A stretch of 17,328 nucleotides of DNA from an uncultured Collinsella sp. GTDB lineage: Bacteria; Actinomycetota; Coriobacteriia; Coriobacteriales; Coriobacteriaceae. Location of the stretch: the NCBI GenBank assembly GCA_900542305.1, contig UQMU01000040.1, positions 1 to 17,328 on the forward strand. The letters are read 5' to 3'. A model generated the notes under the pieces. It saw only the letters and a program-made list of their open reading frames with translations. It was not told where the DNA came from and did no database searches. The translations under genes were made by a program, and so were the position numbers. The first letter of the stretch is position 1. Each line of letters begins with the position of its first letter. Positions 1 to 5,800 of this stretch are shown here, in pieces.

Positions 1-236
1 ATTAGACACTCACCATTGTCGGCCTAATCCGCGGTCTTTCATGCAGCAGGGGCTCTCAATGTTTTTATGTCCTGCTCATATCGTCTCTGCCGGCAGCTTG
101 GGACACTCCTTGTAGTCATTGGGGACGTTCTTAAACGACTACATAGAACAAGAGTGGATGATCTCCCGGTTTGAGCCTGCATTCAAGCTCAAAGTGGGAG
201 ATCATCCACTCTCATTTCGTTTGTTGATTTCGATGC
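1..236. other. Non-coding region downstream of pdxT with dyad and hairpin
   Basis: No convincing gene is visible in this stretch. It contains a 7-bp dyad (TGTAGTC at 111-117, GACTACA at 137-143) and, eight bases further on, a long perfect-armed hairpin (151-212). Both lie 3' of the pdxS-pdxT transcription unit, which ends at 237 on the minus strand. The rest (1-100) shows no recognisable motif. The arrangement resembles the edge or relic of a small mobile or REP-like repeat, but no transposase is present. Confidence 0.5.
151..212. repeat. Long hairpin, 17-bp perfect outer stem
   Basis: AGAGTGGATGATCTCCC (151-167) is the exact reverse complement of 196-212. After a two-base interruption a second 7-bp stem follows (TTTGAGC 170-176 with GCTCAAA 187-193), closing a 10-nt loop. 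The whole stem is about 26 bp with one true mismatch. No T-run follows on either strand, so it is not a standard intrinsic terminator, although it lies 25 bp past the pdxT stop and could define or protect that mRNA 3' end. A foldback repeat or MITE relic is the alternative. Confidence 0.75.
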
Positions 237-824
237 CTACATTTGGAGGAAGAGTTCGTGGAGGCGGGTGTCTTCGTCGAGTTCGGGGTGGAAGGTTACG
301 CCGAGCTGGTTGTCTTGGCGGGCGGCGACGATGCGGCCATCGACTTCGGCCAGGGCCTCGGCATCGCCGTGCACCTCAACGATGCGGGGCGCGCGGATAA
401 ACGTCAGCGGCACTTCACCGTCGATGCCGGCTACCTGCCCCTTGGTTCGAAAGCTGCCGAGCTGCCTGCCGTAGGCATTGCGCTCGACGAGCACATCCAT
501 GGTTGCCAGGCGCGGCGTCCCCTTATCGTCGTGGGCGGCAAGGTCGCGCGCCAGCAGAATCAAGCCGGCGCAGGTGCCCAGGACGGGCATGCCTTCAGCG
601 ATACGGGCACGAAGCTCCTCGAGCATGCCGAGCTCGGCAAGCAGCTTCCCTTGAACGGTGGACTCGCCGCCGGGAAGTACCAGACGGTCAAAGTCCTGCT
701 TCAAATCAGCCGCCTGCCTCAGCTCAATACAGTGTGCGCCAAGCCCGGATAGTCTTGCCTCGTGCTCGGCAAAAGCGCCTTGGACCGCCAGCACGGCGAC
801 CGTTTGGTCTGCATAATCGCTCAT
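237..824 (-). CDS. pdxT: PLP synthase glutaminase subunit PdxT
   Basis: This 195-residue protein is the class I glutamine amidotransferase subunit of the DXP-independent vitamin B6 pathway. It hydrolyses glutamine and passes ammonia to PdxS in the cytoplasmic PdxS12-PdxT12 complex. Visible motifs are the N-terminal AVLAVQGAFAEHE (residues 10-22), the oxyanion-loop PGGEST (51-56), the nucleophile Cys85 in GTCAGL, and the His179-x-Glu181 pair in FHPEL near the C-terminus, so the catalytic triad is complete. Length is normal for the family. The ATG at 824 is preceded by an AAAGGA-type ribosome binding site. It starts 20 bp after the pdxS stop on the same strand, so the two genes form one operon. 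The long plus-strand open frames opposite it are shadows. Confidence 0.96.
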   Translation of the reverse strand: MSDYADQTVAVLAVQGAFAEHEARLSGLGAHCIELRQAADLKQDFDRLVLPGGESTVQGKLLAELGMLEELRARIAEGMPVLGTCAGLILLARDLAAHDDKGTPRLATMDVLVERNAYGRQLGSFRTKGQVAGIDGEVPLTFIRAPRIVEVHGDAEALAEVDGRIVAARQDNQLGVTFHPELDEDTRLHELFLQM

Positions 825-844
825 GTGCGATCCTTTCTGCCGGA

Positions 845-1735
845 CTAGCGTCCGCGCTCCTCCATGATGATTTCGATCTCGTCGGCGTTGATGCCCACCA
901 TGGCCTCGCCCAGGTCCTCCGAAAGCTCTGCGATGAGCTTGGCATCGGTGAAGTTTGCCACGGCCTTGACGATGGCGGCGGCGCGCTTGGCGGGGTCGCC
1001 GCTCTTAAAGATGCCCGAGCCGACAAAGACGCCCTCGGCGCCCAGTTGCATCATCAGCGCGGCGTCGGCAGGGGTCGCTACGCCGCCGGCGGCAAAGTTC
1101 ACAACGGGAAGCTTGCCCGTGGCATGGACCTCGCGCACCAGCTCGACCGGAACCTGCAGTTGCTTGGCTGCCTCAAAGAGCTCATCATCGCGCAGGGCAA
1201 CAACGTCACGGATCTGCTTTTGGATCTTGCGCATGTGACGCACGGCCTGAACGACGTCGCCCGTACCCGGCTCACCCTTGGTGCGAATCATCGTGGCGCC
1301 TTCGGCAACACGGCGCAGCGCCTCGCCCAGATCACGGGCGCCGCAGACAAACGGCACGTCAAACTGGGTCTTGTCGATGTGATAGACGTCATCGGCAGGG
1401 GAGAGAACCTCGGACTCATCGATGTAGTCGATCTCGATGGCCTGCAGGACCTGCGCCTCGACAATGTGGCCGATGCGGCACTTGGCCATAACAGGGATGG
1501 AGACGGCCTCCTGGATGCTCTTGATCATCTTGGGGTCGCTCATGCGCGAGACGCCGCCCGCGGCACGGATATCGGCCGGAATGCGCTCGAGTGCCATGAC
1601 GGCGCAGGCGCCTGCCTCCTCGGCGATGCGCGCCTGCTCGGGTGTGGTGACGTCCATGATGACGCCGCCCTTGAGCATCTGCGCGAGTTCGCGATTGAGT
1701 TTGACGCGATCGGCCTTGCTGGTCTGTTCTGCCAT
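845..1735 (-). CDS. pdxS: PLP synthase synthase subunit PdxS
   Basis: This is a 296-residue TIM-barrel enzyme that condenses ribose 5-phosphate, glyceraldehyde 3-phosphate and ammonia (from PdxT) into pyridoxal 5'-phosphate. The key residues are present: Asp28 in VIMDV, Lys85 in MAKCRIGH (the lysine that forms the first Schiff base) and Lys153 in IRTKGEPGTGD (the second, product-side lysine). The reading frame is open up to 1777, but the ATG at 1735 is preferred: it has AGGGAG eight bases upstream and gives the usual family start and length. It is the first gene of the pdxS-pdxT operon and is divergent from a MocR/PdxR-type regulator, which probably controls it. Confidence 0.97.
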   Translation of the reverse strand: MAEQTSKADRVKLNRELAQMLKGGVIMDVTTPEQARIAEEAGACAVMALERIPADIRAAGGVSRMSDPKMIKSIQEAVSIPVMAKCRIGHIVEAQVLQAIEIDYIDESEVLSPADDVYHIDKTQFDVPFVCGARDLGEALRRVAEGATMIRTKGEPGTGDVVQAVRHMRKIQKQIRDVVALRDDELFEAAKQLQVPVELVREVHATGKLPVVNFAAGGVATPADAALMMQLGAEGVFVGSGIFKSGDPAKRAAAIVKAVANFTDAKLIAELSEDLGEAMVGINADEIEIIMEERGR

Positions 1736-1880
1736 GGTTGCTCCCTTGGTTGGCATGTGCATTGCTTGACGGAACATCCTATCGGGGAGCTGGGTATGGC
1801 AAAATACTCAGTTTTCGAGATAATAATAATGTCAGCCTAATACCAGATTGAACAGCTCGATAAGGTCAGGTGGCAAACTC
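1736..1880. promoter_or_regulatory. Divergent pdxS / pdxR control region
   Basis: This 145-bp gap separates pdxS (minus) from the MocR-type gene (plus) and must carry both promoters. GGTAT half-sites occur in inverted orientation at 1793-1797 and 1840-1844 (ATACC), with another ATAC at 1804-1807 and an AT-rich tract (ATAATAATAAT) near 1820-1830. These are candidates for regulator binding or a -10 region. No -35/-10 pair is clear enough to call a start site. Confidence 0.4.
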
Positions 1881-3317
1881 ATGCTTGACTACAATTTGGA
1901 AAAACGCGGCGAAGCATCGCTTTATGAGTATGTTTACCAGCAAATTCGAGATGATATTGTTGCTGGACGTATTGTGGCGGGGGAGCATCTTCCGTCTAAG
2001 CGCGCCTTTGCCAGTCATCTGGGAATCAGTGTCATTACCATCGAGAATGCATATAGCCAGTTACTTGCCGAGGGCTATATTTGCTCAATGCCGCGTCGTG
2101 GCTACTACGCTTGCAAGCTTCCGGATGCACCGGTTTTGCCTTTGGCTTCGCAGGGCATCGACCGAGATACCGTCTCTGTGGGCCTCAGCGCGCATGATGT
2201 CAACGGACAGGTCGAGCTGTTCGATGCACTTTCTCCTTCCGCTTTGGAGGCGGCGCGGCTTTGGCAAAGCGCACTACGGGCGACGCTGGCATCCGAAGAT
2301 GAGCGCGAAATCTTTTCGCCCGCACCGGCGCAGGGCACCGCTCGGCTGCGACGCGCAATTGCTCACCATCTGCGTGGGACAAGGGGCATGAATGTCGACC
2401 CCAACAACATTGTTATCGGTGCAGGCGCCCAGCTGCTCGATACCATGTTGGTTCAGTTGCTTGGCGCTGACAAGGTGTATGCCGTTGAGGACCCGGGCTA
2501 TTTGCGTCTGACGCGCATCTATCAGGCTATGGGCTGCAAAGTTCGACATATCCCGTTGGATGATGAGGGGGTGGACTTGAGCGCTCTGCAGAAAACCGGG
2601 ACCGATGTACTTCACCTGATGCCGTCTCACCAATATCCAACCGGCCTTGTGACGAGCATTGCGCGTCGCTATGCGCTTCTGAGCTGGGCCGCCGAGCGAC
2701 CAGGTCGGTATCTCATCGAAGATGACTTTGATTGTGAGTTTCGCCTTGCCGGGAAGCCGATTCCCGCGCTCGCGTCGATCGATGCCGCCCAGTCGGTTAT
2801 ATACACCAACACGTTTTCGAAGAGCCTTTCATCGGCGTTGCGTTTGGCGTACATGGTGTTGCCCGATGAGTTAATGGAGCGGTTTAGGCGCAACCTTGGT
2901 TTCTACGCCTCGTCGGTGAGCTCTGTTGATCAGGTCGCTTTGGCGCGTTTGCTGGAATCGGGTGATTACGAGCGACATGTGAACCGCGTGCGCGTTCGTG
3001 CTCGCGAGGCGCGTGATGGCCTGATGGCGCTTGTGCGGAAGGTATTTCCGGCAGGAGAGGTCTCGATCGAGCATGCAGACGCGGGCCTTTACAGTATCGT
3101 GGTTGCGGAGCGTGGAACGGGCAGAAGCACTTTTGCACGGGCCCTCACGCGCTCGAGCATCCCTTTTATCGATATCGGTGACTGTTTTTGGTGTGCCGAT
3201 GGCGCATCTGTCCCTGAAAACACAACTCAAATTCTTGTTCAGTATGACGATCTGAGTCCAAAAGTACTAACAACCTTGGAATTGCAGCTAATGGGGGGCA
3301 CTCTGCAACCTAAGTGA
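1881..3317 (+). CDS. pdxR: MocR-family (PdxR-type) transcriptional regulator
   Basis: This 478-residue protein has a GntR-type winged helix-turn-helix at about residues 10-80 (LPSKRAFASHLGISVITIE, then EGYI...RRGYY) fused to a fold-type I aminotransferase-like domain (about 110-470). The PLP-binding lysine is Lys314 in NTFSKSLSSA. MocR proteins of the PdxR group sense PLP and typically control pdxST. Position directly opposite pdxS supports that role, but it is inferred. ATG 1881 is chosen over an upstream TTG at 1848 because AGGTGG precedes it and it fits the family start. The last codon (AAG) and the TGA stop are the first six bases of the 119-bp repeat that begins at 3312, so the native C-terminus may have been altered by insertion. 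The GC content is lower than that of the neighbouring operons. Confidence 0.85.
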   Translation: MLDYNLEKRGEASLYEYVYQQIRDDIVAGRIVAGEHLPSKRAFASHLGISVITIENAYSQLLAEGYICSMPRRGYYACKLPDAPVLPLASQGIDRDTVSVGLSAHDVNGQVELFDALSPSALEAARLWQSALRATLASEDEREIFSPAPAQGTARLRRAIAHHLRGTRGMNVDPNNIVIGAGAQLLDTMLVQLLGADKVYAVEDPGYLRLTRIYQAMGCKVRHIPLDDEGVDLSALQKTGTDVLHLMPSHQYPTGLVTSIARRYALLSWAAERPGRYLIEDDFDCEFRLAGKPIPALASIDAAQSVIYTNTFSKSLSSALRLAYMVLPDELMERFRRNLGFYASSVSSVDQVALARLLESGDYERHVNRVRVRAREARDGLMALVRKVFPAGEVSIEHADAGLYSIVVAERGTGRSTFARALTRSSIPFIDIGDCFWCADGASVPENTTQILVQYDDLSPKVLTTLELQLMGGTLQPK

Positions 3318-3430
3318 GTAGACTTTTAGCACTTTGGCGACCAGGCAGTTTTGTAGCAAGCTATCTATCTGCGGTTTTGAAAAGCAGGATGACCGGCCTG
3401 CTCGGGATGTTCAAAAAAGTCTACTCACTT
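3312..3430 (+). mobile_element. 119-bp foldback element, copy A
   Basis: AAGTGAGTAGACTTTT (3312-3327) is inverted perfectly at 3415-3430. The interior can fold along its whole length: element positions 27-35 pair with 85-93 in 8 of 9 places. A conserved unpaired centre carries CAAG (3357-3360) and CTGCGG (3369-3374). It differs from copy B at 25 and from copy C at 38 of 119 aligned bases, without gaps and never in the terminal 16 bases. It is preceded by a T that would form a TA with its first base; the right flank reads TG instead of TA. It supplies the stop codon of the regulator in front. No transposase is present, so a MITE-like or site-specific recombination element is inferred. Confidence 0.85.
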
Positions 3431-3613
3431 GCCGCGCAAAGCTCCTGCATGAGAAAAAAATGGGGTTTTCAACAGGGCTTCGTCCAGCTCTCGGCAAGCT
3501 TTTGGCCAGTTGGGGAGTGCTGTTGAAAACTTGGCAGTCCGTTCGGCGCCATTTTTGGTGCGTTCGCGCCAATGCGTGACTGACTGGGTTGAAATTCGTG
3601 TTTTCCTGTGCCT
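3431..3613. other. Leader region with 66-nt foldback
   Basis: This is the non-coding stretch between element copy A and the nuclease-like gene. GTTTTCAACAG (3465-3475) is the exact reverse complement of 3520-3530 and encloses 44 bases. A second weaker dyad (GCGCCA 3546-3551 with TGGTGC 3556-3561, one G-T pair) lies closer to the gene. No good Shine-Dalgarno sequence or promoter is obvious. The structures could regulate the downstream gene or be part of the inserted unit. Confidence 0.5.
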
Positions 3614-4741
3614 ATGAAGGATTTACTTTGTGACATATCGGCTTTTAGGTACTGGCGTTTGCCTCCTCAAGTCCGCGCTTTGTGTCCGCCGCTTCCACGA
3701 CCGGAAGAAGACCGGCAGCGATATGATCTCGCCCGCAACCCGACGGCTGCGGTCGCGCTCGGTTTTCCGTTGTATACATTGGTTCGGACGAGAAACAAAC
3801 GGACTTGTCCAGCCAGCATTAGGCAGCGGCTGTTTCTTGGTGAGCTTCCCAGGGAATCCGTGCTGGAAACGGAGCATGGGTTTTTGATTACGTCTCCTCT
3901 ACTGACGGCATTCATCATGTCGCGGCACCTGACGGATCTCCAGCTTCTTTTGGTATTGGCGGAGATGTATGGCTTGTTTGCGGTGTGCGCTCTGCCGGCG
4001 GCACTTGAGGCGGAGCTTTCGCGTGCAATTGATTCGGGCGCGATTTCGACAACGTTCGGTTGGGTGCGCTGCCCGTCCGAGGACGGCACCGCCTCAAATT
4101 TATGGCGTCGAGACGCTTTGGTTTTGGGCGGAGACCTTGACCGTTTTTGTTCAGATGTTTGCGGGATGCGTTACGGCAATAGATTTATGGCGGTATCGCA
4201 ACTCGTTCCATTGGGTGCCGCGTCGCCTTTTGAGGTCGAGGCGTATTTGCTACTTGCACTGCCGCGATCCCTGGGAGGCGAAGGTTTTTGCGACATAGAG
4301 CTTAATGTTGAAGTGATGCTAGGCACAAGTGCTCGAGCGATTGTGGGAAAGTCCCGTGTATATATCGACCTACTTCTTTCTTCACCGGACGGTAGGCGAC
4401 AGGTGGCCATTGAATGTCAGGGAAAGGCCTCGCACGGACGCGCAGGGGATGGCTTGCGTGACGCTGACCGCATGACGGCCCTTCAGGCCATGGGCTACGA
4501 TGTGCTTCTCCTGACACACAGACAGATATCGGATGAGGATAGATTCCGCGCGATCGTTAAGGCCATATGCAGGATGCTCGATGCTGAATATCGTGATAAA
4601 AGCTCGGATGAGCAAAGGGCTGAGATATTACTCCGGTCTGAACTATTCATTGACTGGACAAAATTGGGAGTAATCGACGGAAAGATGCCCGTTAGACACA
4701 AAATGGCTCGATCGTGGACGGCTGCGAATCTAAGTGAGTAG
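3614..4741 (+). CDS. Uncharacterised protein with PD-(D/E)XK / DUF559-like C-terminal domain
   Basis: The product is 375 residues. The N-terminal part (LLCDISAFRYWRLPPQVR, residues 4-21) recalls a set of uncharacterised Coriobacteriia proteins, though this is from memory and not searched. Residues about 235-325 look like a small restriction-endonuclease fold: Asp252 in VYIDLLL, then Glu267-Cys-Gln269 in VAIECQGKASH, followed by D-x-x-R and GYDVLLLTHRQI, the layout seen in DUF559/Vsr-like and AbiEi-associated domains. The third motif is ExQ rather than ExK. No membrane segment or signal is visible. The start is uncertain: ATG 3614 or GTG 3608, both with weak ribosome binding sites. The last codons (Leu-Ser-Glu-stop) come from the foldback element at 4732. 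Codon use is AT-richer than its neighbours, and it is flanked by direct copies of the 119-bp element, so horizontal acquisition is likely. Function unknown; a defence or toxin role is only a possibility. Confidence 0.7.
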   Translation: MKDLLCDISAFRYWRLPPQVRALCPPLPRPEEDRQRYDLARNPTAAVALGFPLYTLVRTRNKRTCPASIRQRLFLGELPRESVLETEHGFLITSPLLTAFIMSRHLTDLQLLLVLAEMYGLFAVCALPAALEAELSRAIDSGAISTTFGWVRCPSEDGTASNLWRRDALVLGGDLDRFCSDVCGMRYGNRFMAVSQLVPLGAASPFEVEAYLLLALPRSLGGEGFCDIELNVEVMLGTSARAIVGKSRVYIDLLLSSPDGRRQVAIECQGKASHGRAGDGLRDADRMTALQAMGYDVLLLTHRQISDEDRFRAIVKAICRMLDAEYRDKSSDEQRAEILLRSELFIDWTKLGVIDGKMPVRHKMARSWTAANLSE

Positions 4742-4850
4742 ACTTTTGGCACTTTGGCGACTAGGTCGTTTTGCAACAAGGCATTTACCTGCGGCTTTAT
4801 AAAGTGATATGGATGGTGTGCTCGGCAAGTTCCAAAAAGTCTACTCACTT
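4732..4850 (+). mobile_element. 119-bp foldback element, copy B
   Basis: This copy has the same length, orientation and 16-bp perfect terminal inverted repeats as copies A and C. Both flanks read TA (4731-4732 and 4850-4851, counting the terminal bases), so the outer palindrome extends to CTAAGTGAG...CTCACTTAG, compatible with insertion at TA. The inner arm 17-23 pairs with 96-102 (GG-ACTT against AAGT-CC) in a different sequence from copy C, which is compensatory change. Its first bases encode the last residues and TAG stop of the nuclease-like gene. It lies 69 bp from the rubrerythrin terminator. Confidence 0.85.
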
Positions 4851-4918
4851 AGTTTTTGACGAGAAGCCAATGCCGAAGACGGTTCTATTTCAGGGAGTTA
4901 ACAAGTTCGTGAGGCACG

Positions 4919-4949
4919 AAAAAGGCCCGAACCAATACGGTCCGGGCCT
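4919..4949 (-). terminator. Intrinsic terminator of the rubrerythrin gene
   Basis: Read on the minus strand, an 11-bp GC-rich stem (4939-4949 with 4923-4933, one mismatch) closes a 5-nt loop and is followed at once by five T residues (4919-4923, overlapping the stem base). It begins 35 bp after the rubrerythrin stop codon. Confidence 0.9.
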
Positions 4950-4983
4950 CATCGAGCTTGAGGTTATGTCTCAGGCGGTTGGC

Positions 4984-5544
4984 TTAGCCAAAGTAGCGCT
5001 TGAGCAGGCCGGCGAAAGCCTTGCCGTGGCGGGCCTCGTCGCGAGCCATCTCGTGCACGGTGTCGTGGATGGCATCGAGGCCGGCGGCCTTGGCACGCTT
5101 GGCAAGATCGGTCTTGCCGGCGGTGGCGCCGTTCTCGGCCTCAACGCGCATCTCGAGGTTCTTCTTGGTAGAGTCGGTCACGACCTCGCCCAGGAGCTCA
5201 GCGAACTTGGCGGCGTGCTCGGCCTCCTCGTGGGCAGCCTTCTCCCAGTACAGGCCGATCTCGGGATAGCCCTCGCGATGAGCGACGCGAGCCATGGCCA
5301 GGTACATACCGACCTCGGAGCACTCGCCCTCAAAGTTGGCGCGCAGGTCGGCAACGATGTCCTCAGAGACGCCCTCCATCTTGGCGACGCCCACGACGTG
5401 CTCGGCAGCCCACTCGAGCTGGCCCTCCTCCTGCTTCAGGAAACGAGAACCGGGAACGCCGCACTGGGGGCACTTGAAGTCCTCGGGCAGCTGATCGCCG
5501 TCGAACTCTTCCACATAACCGCAAACGGGGCAAACAAACTTCAT
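4984..5544 (-). CDS. rbr: Reverse rubrerythrin (NADH peroxidase-type)
   Basis: This 186-residue protein has an N-terminal rubredoxin domain with Cys5, Cys8, Cys25 and Cys28 (CPVCGY and CPQCG) followed by a ferritin-like four-helix domain. That domain order is reversed relative to classical rubrerythrin and matches the clostridial reverse rubrerythrins. Di-iron ligands are visible in FEGECSE, HEEAEHAAK, MRVEAE and ARDEARHG. The expected role is reduction of hydrogen peroxide (and oxygen) to water with electrons from NADH through a rubredoxin reductase, protecting an anaerobe from oxidative stress. The frame is open to 5649, but ATG 5544, with AAAGGA upstream and the canonical MKFVCPVCGY start, is clearly right. 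It is monocistronic, with its own terminator. Confidence 0.94.
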   Translation of the reverse strand: MKFVCPVCGYVEEFDGDQLPEDFKCPQCGVPGSRFLKQEEGQLEWAAEHVVGVAKMEGVSEDIVADLRANFEGECSEVGMYLAMARVAHREGYPEIGLYWEKAAHEEAEHAAKFAELLGEVVTDSTKKNLEMRVEAENGATAGKTDLAKRAKAAGLDAIHDTVHEMARDEARHGKAFAGLLKRYFG

Positions 5545-5580
5545 GATTCGATCCTTTCGATCGATGGCGATTGTGCGCTC

Positions 5581-5634
5581 GTCCGGTCCCGTAAGGGCCC
5601 TCTCCGGACGTGCGTCTTGACGAGTTCTATTATC
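5581..5634 (-). promoter_or_regulatory. Candidate rubrerythrin promoter and 5' leader hairpin
   Basis: On the minus strand a GATAAT -10-like hexamer (5634-5629), preceded by TATG, suggests transcription starting near 5622. The -35 region is poor. The leader of about 77 nt then contains a GTCCGG/CCGGAC hairpin (5604-5609 with 5581-5586). No PerR or Fur box is recognisable with confidence. Confidence 0.35.
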
Positions 5635-5702
5635 CATAAATGCAACCAAATGTGAAGCCTATTAGGAATGATTTTTAATAAAACAATTTTGAGATATGAA
5701 GA

Positions 5703-5782
5703 TGTTGATTGATTAACGGTTTGCAAGTCATATACGGACGCCGCTGAGTACAATCGGTCGAGCAAATGTTGATCTATCAACA
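5703..5782 (+). promoter_or_regulatory. Paired operator-like palindromes upstream of the ADH-ALDH operon
   Basis: TGTTGATCTATCAACA (5767-5782) is a perfect 7-2-7 palindrome ending nine bases before the ribosome binding site region of the alcohol dehydrogenase gene. A second near-copy, TGTTGATTGATTAAC (5703-5717), has the same first half-site and spacing. A -10-like TACAAT (5749-5754) lies between them, with no good -35. Two matching dyads around a promoter suggest a dimeric repressor, for example of the TetR or GntR type; no such gene is adjacent. Confidence 0.55.
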
Positions 5783-5800
5783 AATGAAGGAGTTTCCTTT

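Noticed and set aside
503..1840. 445-codon plus-strand frame opposite pdxT and pdxS
   Set aside because: It lies antisense to two genes with complete catalytic motifs, has no family signature and is low-complexity; it is a by-product of high-GC codon use.
3312..4850. Elements A and B as classical integron attC sites
   Set aside because: The ends lack the conserved RYYYAAC and GTTRRRY core sites and no integron integrase is present; only the general folded-site logic is similar.
5545..5649. Longer rubrerythrin start at 5649
   Set aside because: The added 35 residues are non-conserved and would overlap the candidate promoter and leader hairpin; MKFVCPVCGY at 5544 is the family start.
4771..5655. 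294-codon plus-strand frame spanning copy B and rubrerythrin
   Set aside because: It starts inside the repeat, crosses the rubrerythrin terminator and runs antisense to a clear reverse rubrerythrin.
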